Shown one piece after another: positions 11,504 through 22,599 of a stretch of DNA of 64,000 nt. Numbering within the stretch: position 1 is the stretch's first letter; each line of letters begins with the position of its first letter. The position numbers and the translations under genes were made by a program. Under the pieces are notes generated by a model that ran no database searches, had not been told where the DNA came from, and saw only the letters and a program-made list of their open reading frames with translations. The stretch is from contig JBAIZL010000008.1 in assembly GCA_036971475.1 (NCBI GenBank), positions 7,337,501 through 7,401,500 of the forward strand, in the 5' to 3' direction. The stretch is from Prosapia bicincta (lineage: Eukaryota > Arthropoda > Insecta > Hemiptera > Cercopidae).

Positions 11504-11824
11504 AACGGAATATACAAAATTGAATGCCCAGACTGTAATAAAATATACATAGGCGAAACAAAAAAGAAATTAAAAGACAGATATCAAGAACACCTCAATG
11601 CATATATCAAACCTGAAACTTATAACTTAAACTTAGCTACACACGCCATCAAAAACAAACACACATTCCCCACATTAGAAAACGTACACCTAATAAAAAA
11701 AGTACAAAAAGGCCTCAAAATGACAATCTGGGAAAAACTACAAATTTATAAACACAAAATAAATATCATAAACGAACAAATACAATTAAAATTAAAAAAC
11801 GATAAATTATTCAACCTTAATTAA
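11504..11824 (+). CDS. Penelope-like GIY-YIG endonuclease domain, intact C-terminus
   Basis: This is an open frame of 106 codons ending in TAA. It starts NGIYKIECPDCNKIYIGET, showing the GIY and YIG halves of the active site and a CxxC pair between them. Next comes LKDRYQEHLNAY with the conserved Arg, then THAIKNKHTF and a Lys-rich tail ending in KLFNLN. In Penelope retroelements this domain nicks the target for reverse transcription. The frame continues upstream for about 15 codons before the broken RT, so it is the tail of a fused RT-EN protein with no start of its own. The surrounding decay makes it a fossil. Confidence 0.9.
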   Translation, partial: NGIYKIECPDCNKIYIGETKKKLKDRYQEHLNAYIKPETYNLNLATHAIKNKHTFPTLENVHLIKKVQKGLKMTIWEKLQIYKHKINIINEQIQLKLKNDKLFNLN

Positions 11825-12099
11825 CTCCAAGACAAACTTAAAAGACTCGCACAGTGCAGTGAATCCGAAAATAGAACATAACGATACACCGCACCTTGTG
11901 ACAACGGAAATTCCACACATTTCGCAGTCTACTACAACCCCCGATCAGTGATGCCAGGTGATGGAGATAGTACCAATCTTTGAAAGTTAACTCGCATAAA
12001 TACCAAGTAAGATTCTTGTTTAAGTACATAAAGTGAAAGTGATAAGTGAATACAAGAAAACAGTGTTGCATAACTACAAATATATATATATATATAATA
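11825..12099 (+). mobile_element. Penelope-like element 3' untranslated tail ending in (TA)n
   Basis: This non-coding stretch runs from the endonuclease stop to a short TA run at about 12078-12099. I place the 3' boundary there by analogy with the TA tracts at other copies. No second terminal repeat with a hammerhead-like core is visible on this side. Confidence 0.5.
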
Positions 12100-12685
12100 A
12101 ATTACACAACAATTTTCTTACCGAGCTCTTCTCTCTGGTTTTCAACACAAAAGCCAATGAATCCACTTCAACACTGCAAAATATACTTATTGCTAAGTTA
12201 CAACTCTTGCAAAATTATTTATAATTTATGCAACTTTTTGATAAGGAAATACCTTCTATGTATTTATCCCCGCCTTATTCTTTATAACTCCCAACCCAAA
12301 TGTTATAAACAGAAAGTATGCCCAAACGTGCTCACTCTAGCACATATTTCTTACGACACTTTTACATATTATTTTATCATAACTTATTACAAAATAATTC
12401 CCTTTTTATAAGGGTCTAATAAATGCAAGTGTTAGCGGCAGTACTGAGTAAAAGAAAGTAAATTTCTCGACGCCATTTTGGGATCCTTGAGGAAAACTCG
12501 CGAGCAGTTTGCTGAAGCGCCACGTCGAGTGGAGAGCTCCACTAAGCAGGAAAGTATTCCTTTCTTGTCTCTTACTTTACACACAATAGGAATGTTTATC
12601 GTGAACATTTTTTCAACCCCTAAACGTGTTATTTTGTTATGTAAAATAAAGAGAATGTCTTCCAAGTAAATGTAAAGAGTTGGCA
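12100..12685. other. Unassigned sequence, presumed intron of the formin gene
   Basis: This lies downstream of exon 12927-13086 on the minus strand. I looked for a continuation exon that would complete a Gly codon and found none. Overlapping short frames on both strands carry no recognisable motif. Confidence 0.4.
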
Positions 12686-12693
12686 CAGTTTAC

Positions 12694-12894
12694 AGGGGCG
12701 TAGTGAGGACGATGTATTGGGGGGCACTACCTGAAGGGTAAGGGGAGAGGAACCCCCCTGGGGAAAATATTTAACCTTTTTATTCCTAGAAATCATATTT
12801 TATGCTATTTAGGCGCTTAAAATTACACAGTTGTCAAAAATTAATTGGTTTTGGGGGCACGTATGTCCCCTGTTCCCTCCGTCTACGCCCCCGT
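12694..12894. mobile_element. hAT-type MITE with 8-bp target duplication
   Basis: The 201-bp element begins AGGGGCGTAGTGAGG and ends CCGTCTACGCCCCCGT, so the termini are inverted (GGGGCGTAG / CTACGCCCC). It is flanked by a perfect direct repeat CAGTTTAC at 12686-12693 and 12895-12902. Eight-bp duplications are characteristic of hAT transposases. It encodes nothing and would depend on a transposase elsewhere. It sits in the formin intron only 32 bp beyond the splice donor of exon 12927-13086. Confidence 0.85.
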
Positions 12895-12926
12895 CAGTTT
12901 ACCGATAATACTCTGAAAGCACTTAC

Positions 12927-13086
12927 CGATGAACTCGTTCCTGATGCGGATCCGATCATGCAGCTGCGGCGTCGAAATGATGAGGCAGTTGATGAATGCA
13001 ACTAGCGCAGTCTGGTAGTCGACTGCCGAAGCCTCTTGCAGCTCGCTCACCACTATCTTCAGTCGGTAGCGATCGCATTTCAAGTT
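12927..13086 (-). CDS. INF2: Formin FH3/DID exon (INF2/form3-like), downstream of the two seen
   Basis: This minus-strand exon has acceptor CTATTTCAG just before 13086 and donor GTAAGT starting at 12926. It encodes 53 codons plus one base: NLKCDRYRLKIVVSELQ, then a stretch with YQTALVAFINCLI, then LHDRIRIRNEFIG. The pattern Y..aL.afIN..i....L.dR...RNEFIg is typical of the armadillo-type FH3/DID region of formins, which binds regulatory partners and the C-terminal DAD. RNEFIG and the overall spacing fit INF2/form3 best in my memory of the family. Entry phase is 0 and exit phase is 1. The acceptor phase fits exon 16391-16506. Later exons, including FH1 and FH2, are not in view. Confidence 0.8.
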
Positions 13087-16000
13087 CTGAAATAGTTTCA
13101 ATTCGTTACAATACGATCTAGGATTTGCTATGTTAGGATTAGTTTTATAGAACAGAAGATTTCTACGTTTAATATGTTGATTATAAAATAGAAAGTGGAA
13201 GAACTTTAGGGGACAAATTGTTTCAATAAATGTTTGATTAAAAAGTCTAAGTATTACATATTTATATTGTAACTGTATTCTTGAGACTTGAACATGAACA
13301 AATGTTTTAATGAACCGGCCTCGAACGGTTCATTTTTAGGTTAGGTTAACTTAGGTACATTTTCAGTAAATTTTTAGGTTAGGTTCAATTTTAGCACTAC
13401 GGTTCAAAATGAATGCACCAATCCTTCCGACAACCTTCTTGAAGGATACGAGTGTAATGGGAAGTAATGAGTTTTAGTGCCTTAGAGTCGGCTACCAGAA
13501 ATACCCCCGGAGGGAGTGCACTAGGGGGTGTATTCCCAGCCCCCGGAAGATTCCTTGCCCTTAAGCTCGTAAACATCTTGCCATTTCTGCAATGTAAACA
13601 TCTTCCCAGGGTAAAGAAGGTGAATGAGCTTGAGTATCAAAGCGTGCCTAAGATTATCAAAAAAAATAGAATTCACAGGCTGTAGCAGTGGCTTAAACTC
13701 CATAAGATATCCTTCCATCGCTGGTTGTCCTTGGCAGTAATGCGTTGGATGCTCCATAGGAGTCAATTCCGAGGAGGAGCTGTTTTACTCTACGAAAACG
13801 CGAACACAATTTTTATTTCTGCTCTGATTATTTAGGGAATTTAATTTTTACTTCTCTAATGTTACAAAAATCCACACGCCCTGTAGCTGAAGAAAATAAA
13901 CGTATAATTTATCAGACACAAGTTTTTAAGAAACAAATTAGTTCAAACGTTAAGAAATAAATTATATTTAAAGTAACTAGTTTGCTTCTTTATAAAAATA
14001 ATAATAACTGTCAATATTTTGTAAATTTTATTAAAAAAGCGTGGATTTGTGTGCAGTTTTATAGATTTCGCGGGTCCGGGGTCCTCGTCCCCCCTGTACA
14101 CGCTACTGCAGTTTTGCTAAGAATGTATTTACCACCACCCATGGTGGTATATGTAGTTACTTGTTGCATCCGCATGTTGTGGTGTGGATATGGTTATTCA
14201 GTGGAGTAGGTGATATGTCCACAGTGAGGGGGACGGTCAAGGAGCGCCCCACGATGCTTCTACATAATTATAAAGCATGTAGGAATTAAATGTTATTAAA
14301 ATGCTCTAAACCATCACAAAATCTACCTTTACGAATTTCCAGTACAAAAATAACGAGTAAATATAAGGTTTAATTTTAGGACGTGATTAAACTTGTAAAG
14401 ACTTTCCTACGGAAAGCGGTGAGGTTGTTGTGTTGCTATTTGTCGGCTTTCGGCAATAATTCCCAAAACTCTCATTGTGGGAAAGCCGATGAAAGTTAAC
14501 CCTGCTGGGACTTTCTACTACGGCATTAGCGTCAATGGCACGAAAATACTTCTACCCCTTCCACAGCAAATCCAACGATGTAGTACTGTAGGTATACACA
14601 TAAATATGGGTAGGTGAGGGATGAAGAAGTGGTTACTAGGGACGATCGATAGGGCACATCTCACAATGCTATGGGAGCACCAAGTGTGGTCCCTACGCCA
14701 CATGGCTTATTCATTATTAAAAGCTAAGATCCATGTCTTTCCCCTCAGCAAAACAGGTAAACAGCGACACATTTCCAGCAAGTTCCACCTGTGGATGAGC
14801 AAGAAACGTGTAAGGAAAGCCTTGAAGTGTCGCGCGCTGATTGGGCCATTCAGGGCTCCATCAGTGGCGAATGTTAGAACCGAAGATTCGGTGACGGCAA
14901 ACACAAGAGCGTTAGAATTACAACGGTGTGACCGCGGGAAGGTTAGACACAGCGGCTATCCTTGCCGCCGCGTCCTACACTCGCCATATAAGCCGAGTTG
15001 ACACACTGACTCATTCTGACCAGATATAGCGACTGTGGCAAGGTTCTTCAACACAACTCGCACGACGGACGGCAAGATTATACTGTACTGTATCGCTATT
15101 GGTGCGTGCGTCAGCCTTTATCTAATTACAAGTGGCAAAGTTAGTGCAGGGATCAAACATTTCTTCATACGTTCAATTAAAAGCCTCTCTTCTTGACAAT
15201 CCTTTGGATATTTGTAAACATTCTTTTGATATTGGTGCTCCACATTTAATATTCTTCATAAATCTCTTGATATTTGCAACAATCCTTTGATATTTGTAAA
15301 CATTCTTTTGATATTGGTGCTCCACATTTAATATTCTTCATAAATCTCTAGATATTGGTAACAATCCTTTAATATTTGTAAGAAGTCTTTCGACATTGGT
15401 ACCTTTTAATAAAAGTAAAAGTTTTTTTAATAAAGGTAACAATTCTTTTGAAATGGTACAATTCTCTTAGTATGGTAACTAATCCTCTTTATAATGGTAA
15501 AAATGCTTTGGATATTGGTAACAATTATTTTGGTAATTGTAACAAATAGCTATATATTAGTAATAATTTATTTGACATTTGTAACAATCCTCTTTAGGTT
15601 GCTAATAATCCTTCTAAAGGTTTTAGCAATCGTTTTGATAATGGTAACAATCCTTTTACTATGGGCAGCAATCCCCTTTATAGTGGTAACAATGGTTTTG
15701 AAATGGGTACCAATCCTTTTGTTAATTGTAACAAATCTTTTCAAAATGGTAATAGTTCCATTTAAATTGATAACACTTCTCTTGATATTCGAAAATTATG
15801 TACTGATATTGACATGAATGTAAAAGTAAACATGGCTTACAATACTCGATTCAAACATCATACAAACAATTCGGCATTTTCAAAAAAAATTAAATGAATA
15901 AATAATTCTTTGGATGACTTTAGGAGAAAAACTTACTTATCGAATGAATAATAAAGTTATCTTGAAGAGAAAATTGTAATAATAAAATATATGTATTTTT

Positions 16001-16390
16001 AAAAACAGTTACAAATAAACAGTTAAAAAATAAAACGTTTAAGCAATTTTAAAATCGACGGCAAATCCTTTTCACTACTATTTTTTTAAATTCAGGGCAA
16101 ACAGAGAATTGTTAATACAAATAATGGCTTCCCCAAACGTTACACACAATCACCATTATTGAAAGTATTAGTGGAGAAGTGTTTAAGCAAGCATTGTGGC
16201 GCCTGATGTCCGTGTTAAAGGGGAAAGAACAATTAAAATTAGCAAACATAATAAGAAAAAAGTAAAATAATTAGAGAAAATATCATAAAAAGTGATTATC
16301 AGTGATAAAAGTGAATTATTAATATTGTATAAATAAGTGAATGTGAGTAAGTGTAAGAGTATGCGAAGTAGTTAGAGTATAGAGGATTAC
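13087..16390 (-). other. Formin intron, 3.3 kb
   Basis: This is the intron between the two recognised exons, with donor GTAATC at the 16390 end and acceptor TTTCAG at the 13087 end. It contains TTAGGTTAGGTT-like stretches near 13337 and 13376. A GC-richer block at about 14500-15110 has several short frames on both strands. A degenerate 21-bp repeat array lies at 15196-15790. I see no exon within it. Confidence 0.75.
15196..15790. repeat. Degenerate 21-bp tandem repeat array with an ~80-bp duplicated block
   Basis: Units follow the pattern CCTTTTGATATTGGTAACAAT with many substitutions, clearest at 15650-15770 where the period is 21 bp. A block containing ATTGGTGCTCCACATTTAAT at about 15230 is repeated about 73-84 bp later. 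Because 21 is a multiple of three, a 107-codon plus-strand frame (15494-15817) stays open with hydrophobic repeats. I regard it as non-coding. Confidence 0.8.
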
Positions 16391-16506
16391 CTTGAAGTCT
16401 TCCAAAGCGTCGAGGGCCCTGGCGTAGCCTTCCGAGTTGTACACACACAGAGCAGATAGCAGCTCGAAAACCTGTTTCTTGACTGTCACATTGCTCGTAT
16501 CCAAAG
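16391..16506 (-). CDS. INF2: Formin FH3/DID exon (INF2/form3-like), upstream of the two seen
   Basis: This minus-strand exon has acceptor TTGTTTGCAG before 16506 and donor GTAATC from 16390. After two bases completing a codon it encodes [20 protein letters not shown] followed by [18 protein letters not shown]. The run [18 protein letters not shown] is a strongly recognisable block of the INF2 class of formins. In that class it is followed by a Y/F-rich segment like the one in exon 12927-13086. Exit phase is 0, matching that exon. The two together give about 91 codons of the FH3/DID region. No upstream exon with the GTPase-binding segment was found in the rest of the window. Confidence 0.85.
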
Positions 16507-16737
16507 CTGCAAACAACAAACAAATGCATAAATAACTAAGCAGACAAAAAACAAAAGGTAAATACAACGCTTAAGAACTGGCAAAACATAATAAAAACTA
16601 GATCAGCAAGCATGGTTAATTGGAAACGTTTTTGCTGTCTCCCGGTTCTTTAGCGTGTGTGTGTCTGCCGACTGTGATCATTTGGTTATAGTGTATCACG
16701 TGTTCTAGAAGTGGCCAGTGGTATATAGAGCTTGATA

Positions 16738-17290
16738 TGGCGGCAAATAGCCTACTCCTTACATAGAAGTATATGTGGTGGAGTATAACCTACTCCGTAA
16801 ATAGAAGTATATGTGGTGGCGTATAACCGTAAATAGAAGTATATGTGGTGACGTATAGCCTACTCCGTCTATAGAAGTTTATGAGATGGCGTATAACCTA
16901 CTCCGTAAATAGAAGTATATGTGGTGGCGTATAGCCTACTCCTTCTATAGACGTTTATGAGATGGCGTATAGCCTACTCCGTAAATAGAAGTATATGTGG
17001 TGGCGTATAGCCTACTCCGTCTATAGAAGTTTATGAGGTGGCGTATAACCTACTCCGTAAATAGAAGTATATGTGGTGGCGTATAGCCTACTCCGTCTAT
17101 AGAAGTTTATGAGATGGCGTATAACCTACTCCGTAAATAGAAGTATATGTGGTGGCGTATAGCCTACTCCGTCTATAGAAGTTTATGAGATGGCGTATAA
17201 CCTACTCCGTAAATAGAAGTATAGGCCTATGTGGTGGCGTATAGCCTACTCCGTATATATATAGGTTTATGTGGTGGCATATAATAACAT
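16738..17290. repeat. 38-bp tandem repeat, A/B dimers of 76 bp
   Basis: Two 38-bp monomer types alternate. One carries GCCTACTCCGTCTATAGAAG then TTTATGAG; the other carries ACCTACTCCGTAAATAGAAG then TATATGTG. Both share TGGCGTATA. The strict A-B alternation over most of the array shows it grew by dimer amplification. The edges are degenerate and some units are truncated, for example near 16820. It lies just upstream of the formin exon, within the gene's presumed intron. Confidence 0.9.
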
Positions 17291-18040
17291 TCTTCATATA
17301 TAGAACCATAAGGATCGACTTGCACAAATCATTTGTTTAATATCGCGAACCATTTTGAATCTAACACGTGGAGCTCGCGCTTTCCCACACCCTCATCGGA
17401 AGACCGGTATAAAGTAATCACTCGTTTGTCCGTGACTTAGGCCTATCTGTGACAGACACGTGACCGGTTCGCCTGACCATTACATAAATACAAAAAAGCA
17501 TTACCATTCCACGTTTTTCCATCTGACAGCCACAAGTGACCCGCTTTTCTGTTCGCTCAGTAAAGTCACCTGCCAGCGGGGAGCACACGATAATGGCGGA
17601 AATGTAACTGGTGTTGTGGCGCGTTTAAATCCCTCCAACGTGCAACGACATTCGCCAGCTTAGATCAGGGCAAACGTACGCTTTAATGGTTATTACTTGA
17701 AATTAGTTGTACGAAGAGTTCTTTATGGGCGTTTGAGAGGAAAATATTGGTACAAAGATCGTGAGTAAAGTAGTCGGTGGGGATTTACAGTGTTGCAGAG
17801 AGATCGCGTTAAACTGACAAACAGAAAATATAGGAGGCTGTGAGTCCGCGTCTATATACCCGGCAGAGAATGTACTTGTGAAGAATGCTGCCTATAAAAT
17901 ACAGTAAGTGAATAGAACTATCGAAATATTGTCATAGTAGTCGCCACATAGTGAATTGCTTTACGCGGAAATAAGAGAGGGGATCATTTTTAACGACGTA
18001 CGAAAGAAACTATTAAGGAAAGAAGTCATTGAAAAGTCTG
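17291..18040. other. Unassigned sequence
   Basis: No gene, RNA or repeat is recognised. Base composition is more balanced than the flanks around 17340-17660. Confidence 0.4.
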
Positions 18041-18042
<2 letters not shown>

Positions 18043-18118
<76 letters not shown>

Positions 18119-18386
18119 CGTAAACAACACAGGTTATTCAAATACAAGAATATTTATTATTTTATATCCAAAGCTTTTCATTGGCAAACAGTACCAACAT
18201 CATCAGGAATGAAAATTACAATAATGTAAGCTAGGCCTTGTAATAAAAGGCCTAGCTTACATTATTGTAATTTTCATTCCTGATGATGTTGGTACTGTTT
18301 GCCAACGAAAAGCTTTGGATATAAAATAATAAATATTCTTGTATTTGAATAACCTGTGTTGTTTTAAATTACTAAACAAGAAAACG

Positions 18387-18441
<55 letters not shown>
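18043..18441. mobile_element. Penelope-type inverted-repeat hairpin flanked by (TA)n on both sides
   Basis: The arms 18122-18239 and 18247-18364 are near-perfect reverse complements, separated by 7 bp. The right arm, plus strand 18280-18313, has CTGATGA, T, GTTGG, loop TACTGTTTG, CCAAC and GAAAAGC. This is almost identical to the motif at 10488-10522. In the left arm the box is changed by one base (CCAAT instead of CCAAC). TA runs lie outside both arms (18043-18087 and 18393-18439), and the left one continues into a T-run of about 30. It encodes no protein. Confidence 0.85.
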
Positions 18442-18680
18442 CACACATACATATAGTGTATAAGTGTATATTTACATCGTCTTATTTACGTTTTACGTAG
18501 ACTCTATTTATTTAGATTCCACAGAAGGGGGCTTTGTAATGAGTAAAGCGCTATGAATACGATTGGCCTAGAAATTTGCATGAGGACATTGACAGCAGTC
18601 GTTCTAGACCGACTTATTTGTAATCTGGTCAGCTGATTTCACGTGTTTGTTTAATTTGAATAACATGACGAAGTTATTTC
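18442..18680. other. Unassigned sequence
   Basis: This short spacer lies between the hairpin element and the CA microsatellite. Nothing is recognised. Confidence 0.4.
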
Positions 18681-18719
18681 ATACACACACACACATACAT
18701 ACACAAACACAAACATACA

Positions 18720-18755
<36 letters not shown>

Positions 18756-18771
18756 CACACACACATACAAA

Positions 18772-18852
<81 letters not shown>
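18681..18852. repeat. (CA)n microsatellite
   Basis: A long CA run with scattered T and A interruptions in its first half becomes pure from about 18776. Open frames of Thr/His or Val/Cys repeats here are artefacts. Confidence 0.97.
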
Positions 18853-18854
<2 letters not shown>

Positions 18855-21506
18855 GGATAGCCGAGTGCGCAACTTTTGTTGTTTTTAATATTTTTGTTTT
18901 GTATTGTTTTCTATTTAAATTTCTTTAATGGTTTAATCAAGTTAAATAAATGTAGTGTGTAAAAGAGAAGTAACGTATGAAATACGATATAAAATACCAG
19001 AAAAAAAATTGCGAGAAACAATTAGAAATTACAGAATAAGAGAAATAATTAAATGAAAGCCAGAAAAAAACTACCAGCGAAAGTATAACGATCTGGGAAA
19101 ACTGTAACAAGTAGAGATAATGGCTATAAGGCCGCCCAAGGGAGGGATACACTGGCAAGGCTACAGGTAACCTGGGCAAAAGGAATAGCACTTTCTTCTG
19201 GGCCACACATTACGCCCCGACTTTATTTAACCCAGAATAATATTCCGCTCAGTCAAATTTCAAATGTCTAAGTTTTTAAACTCATTACTTCCCAGTGTCT
19301 TGAGACCGTCATGGACGTCGCTCAATACACAGTAACTGTACACAAAGTAGTTTCTTCGAATCGCACATAATTCCTGACCACCCCTAGACGTGACGTCCGG
19401 AATTGGAAAAAACAAAATAGAAGCTCTCAGATTTTAGATTTACTTCACTCTTTTCCTTGTTGAAATTTTGACAAATGAGCTGCCATCACCAGAGAGAAAT
19501 AAAGTCACAAAGCCTGGAACAGTCGAGAATGGCATATTTAATCTAGAGTTGGACATTTCTTGCTTCCTGAAGGTGACAACTTAACAATGGTTGTGTACCC
19601 TACAGTGGTTATATTGTTACGGGGAAATTTATAAATTCGGAATTCTATTGACTCTCAATAGAGTTTGGTTTTCTCGTAATTAGTGTATCAATTACGTGAC
19701 AAACTGTAGAATTAAGTTCGATGGAGGAAACTCTCGGCAGGGAGAGGGAGATGGACCACAGACCACTTAATAGAGCACTCAAATAGAGTAATCATCTAAT
19801 GAAATAGACATAGGGAGATAGTGAAGCCGGATTCGCCATCTTGGCTGGGGAAAAATCCTCCAATACCGTGCCGTGAAGCGCACAAAATTTAATAAAAACT
19901 ATCACTTAAATCAAGGTTCAAAGTACTTAGAATGCGAATTAAATTTTGAAACTTGGCAGGTGTAAGCAGCATGATTCCCGCATTCAGAATATTAAACCAT
20001 AAAAGTAATACATTATTTGAAAGAACGTTAAAAAAGTAGATTTAATAAGAGTTGCACTTTAAGTAACATAAAAAAGTTAGTAAGCGACAATTTTTCGTAT
20101 TTGTTGGTTGAAACGTTTTGTAAGCGTAAAGATTTGAGATAATTAGTTAGATTTTAATATTATTTTTATTTCATGATTGTAAGACCTTTGGTCTGTTGCT
20201 AGTGAAATCGTAAAGTAAAATGTTCTTAAACGCTTTGCGCCATATTTTCGCCGAGTACTGCAGGCCTATACTCGTGGCTTTTTTCCTAAATGCATATATT
20301 TCTAAGTATTTCTTCAATAAAATAATTTTAACTTATGCAAATAATTACCTTTTCACATAAAATTAAAATATATTGAACTGAATACTGTAATTTGAAGTTT
20401 CTCTATTATATCTGTGTATTTTTATAAATGTTACAATAACATGTTAAAGATTTGTTTGTAGCCTACAATGCCAAAATTATATTCCAAATCCTTTTACTTT
20501 CTGACATATATTAAAATGTAGAAAAATTATTCCGATAGTAAAAAAATAGTGTGAAAAATATAAATTTCAAGGTCCCCTTATCCAAAATGTGTTTTTTCAA
20601 AATGTATGTGTGTCTGAATCCCGACTTACAACAAAAACTACTGGTCCAAATTTGCTGAACATTTAGGCTATGTCCATTCTGTTTAGAAATGGAAAAGTGA
20701 TTTTGAAATATTAAAATAACAACCGATAGATAAACCAAAAACTACTAAAAACTAAAACTAAACTAAAATATAAAAAGGTAATGATCTGTGATTCAAAATA
20801 TTCGGTGCGTTTACTTCACTGGTCTCTTATGGATGGACGGTGAGTGATTTTTTAAATTTAACAAAGTTCTCTTTCAAGTAAAAACAATAATAAAAATATA
20901 GCATTTTATGTTTTGTATTAATGTGAGAGAGTTTGTGTCAGCTACCAGGTACCATTTGTTTGTAGTAACTTACCATGTTCTATAATTTTGTGATAGGAAT
21001 ATTACATGAAAAAAATTACTATTAACACTAGGGGCTTGACTTGACGATCGGGACTTCAGTGTACTGGGTTGGAAAGTGGAAGGGGCCGCCATCTTGGCTG
21101 GGGGAGCCTGCTTCACTGGACCTTTAGTCATGACATCTCTATTTGTATTAAGTACTCTGTGAGATGAACCAATTCACCATACCCTTCCCCGAACTGTTAT
21201 CGATGCAGCATTCAGAATGATAACCTGTCATGACTACCTGCTGCACAGTGTATTCAAGTACTGCTGACCCCGGAGTCATGAATGCCGAACACCTTCACAG
21301 CCCTGGACCTGGATTGCGACAGTCCCATGTCTATTGGTCACGGGGTCGCCAAATGGCTTAACTGCCGAGGCTGTGCATAAGTACAGTATCAACTGGGACA
21401 GACGTTTGTATAGGGGGCTATTCTCGAGGGGGCAAGAGGAAGCTATCTTGCCTTGAGTACTTCAATATCCTCTTAGGCCCCGGAGAAGTTATATAATGCA
21501 AACTGC
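18853..21506. other. Unassigned sequence, about 2.6 kb
   Basis: No gene or tandem repeat is recognised. CGCCATCTTGGCTGGGG occurs at about 19836 and CGCCATCTTGGCTGGGGGAG at about 21088, a shared short phrase suggesting two fragments of one dispersed repeat. The phrase AAAACTACTGGTCCAAATTT near 20632 resembles tails of insect retroelements, but alone it is not diagnostic. Confidence 0.35.
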
Positions 21507-21880
21507 GTAAAATATGTTCACCAAAGGGTCGATTATCTATTAAAATATGTTAACCAAAGGGTCGATTATCTATTAAAATATGTTAACCAAAGGGTCGATT
21601 ATCTATTAAAATATGTTAACCAAAGGGTCGATTATCTATTAAAATATGTTAACCAAAGGGTCGATTATCTATTAAAATATGTTAACCAAAGGGTCGATTA
21701 TCTATTAAAATATGTTAACCAAAGGGTCGATTATCTATTAAAATATGTTAACCAAAGGGTCGATTATCTATTAAAATATGTTAACCAAAGGGTCGATTAT
21801 CTATTAAAATATGTTAACCAAAGGGTCGATTATCTATTAAAATATGTTAACCAAAGGGTCGATTATCTATTAAAATATGT
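21507..21880. repeat. 33-bp tandem repeat, about 11 near-perfect copies
   Basis: The unit contains AAAATATGTTAACCAAAGGG followed by TCGATTATCTATT. All internal units are identical as read, and only the first differs (GTTCACC instead of GTTAACC). Such homogeneity implies recent expansion. It is non-coding. Confidence 0.97.
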
Positions 21881-22174
21881 ATTCTATAAATCTATCCGAT
21901 ATAAGTTATTAAAAATTAAAGTTTATTATGGTTTTCATTTCTTTCAGTATTTAGAACTTTTTCTTGGGTAGGAACATATTGTTTTATTTTTAAATTAATT
22001 TTAAATTAAAAATAAATTAATGATTAACATAAAGAAATTAACATATTTACAATGTGGGAGTCAGTGGGACTGGACGACAGAAGTGAACACTTTATTTGAA
22101 AAATGTACTCAACACAGGTTTCAATAGAATCTGGTTAGTAACAAAGACATGTAATAATAGAAAACCTTTGTTAT
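21881..22174. other. Unassigned AT-rich spacer
   Basis: Nothing is recognised between the 33-bp array and the inverted-repeat element. Confidence 0.4.
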
Positions 22175-22506
22175 ACTAATTTTAAAATACTTTAATAAGT
22201 GAATACGTAATTGCTTACTTACTGACGCGGAGAAAAATATGAAATCTACAAACACTACGCAACAGATAGGGAAAATGTATTAAATGATCACACACACTTT
22301 GAATCCAACAGCCTATTCCAGTACATGACACAAAATGCAAACACCTCACCCCACTCCACTGTCATAAATCCATCCCGTTCAGATCCTTTGTAGAGAGCCG
22401 ATATGCCGCCAGTAGAGGGTTAGCTTCGTAAAAGGAACGATTCTTTTGAAACGCCTCAGCAAGTAAGCAATTACGTATTCACTTAGTTAAGTATTTTAAA
22501 ATTAGT
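22175..22506. mobile_element. MITE-like element with about 55-bp terminal inverted repeats
   Basis: The arms at 22175-22229 and 22452-22506 are reverse complements with few mismatches. The shared core is AAGTAAGCAATTACGTATTC followed by ACTTA and an ATTTTAAAATTAG end. The interior of about 220 bp is non-coding. A third copy of the arm lies at 61539-61599. I could not identify a clear target duplication, so the superfamily is open. Confidence 0.8.
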
Positions 22507-22599
22507 TTAATCAGTGAATTCAAGATGAATACATCAAGCAACGTCTTTATTATACGTTGCAAAATTCACTTAATAAAACTTTTATTTGTCGAATTTAAT

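Noticed and set aside
13337..13390. Telomeric TTAGG repeats
   Set aside because: Only two or three TTAGG-like units occur here and at 29133 and 45323. There is no array, so this is interstitial coincidence or short relics.
15494..15817. 107-residue hydrophobic repeat protein
   Set aside because: Caused by the degenerate 21-bp repeat inside a formin intron, on the opposite strand to the gene.
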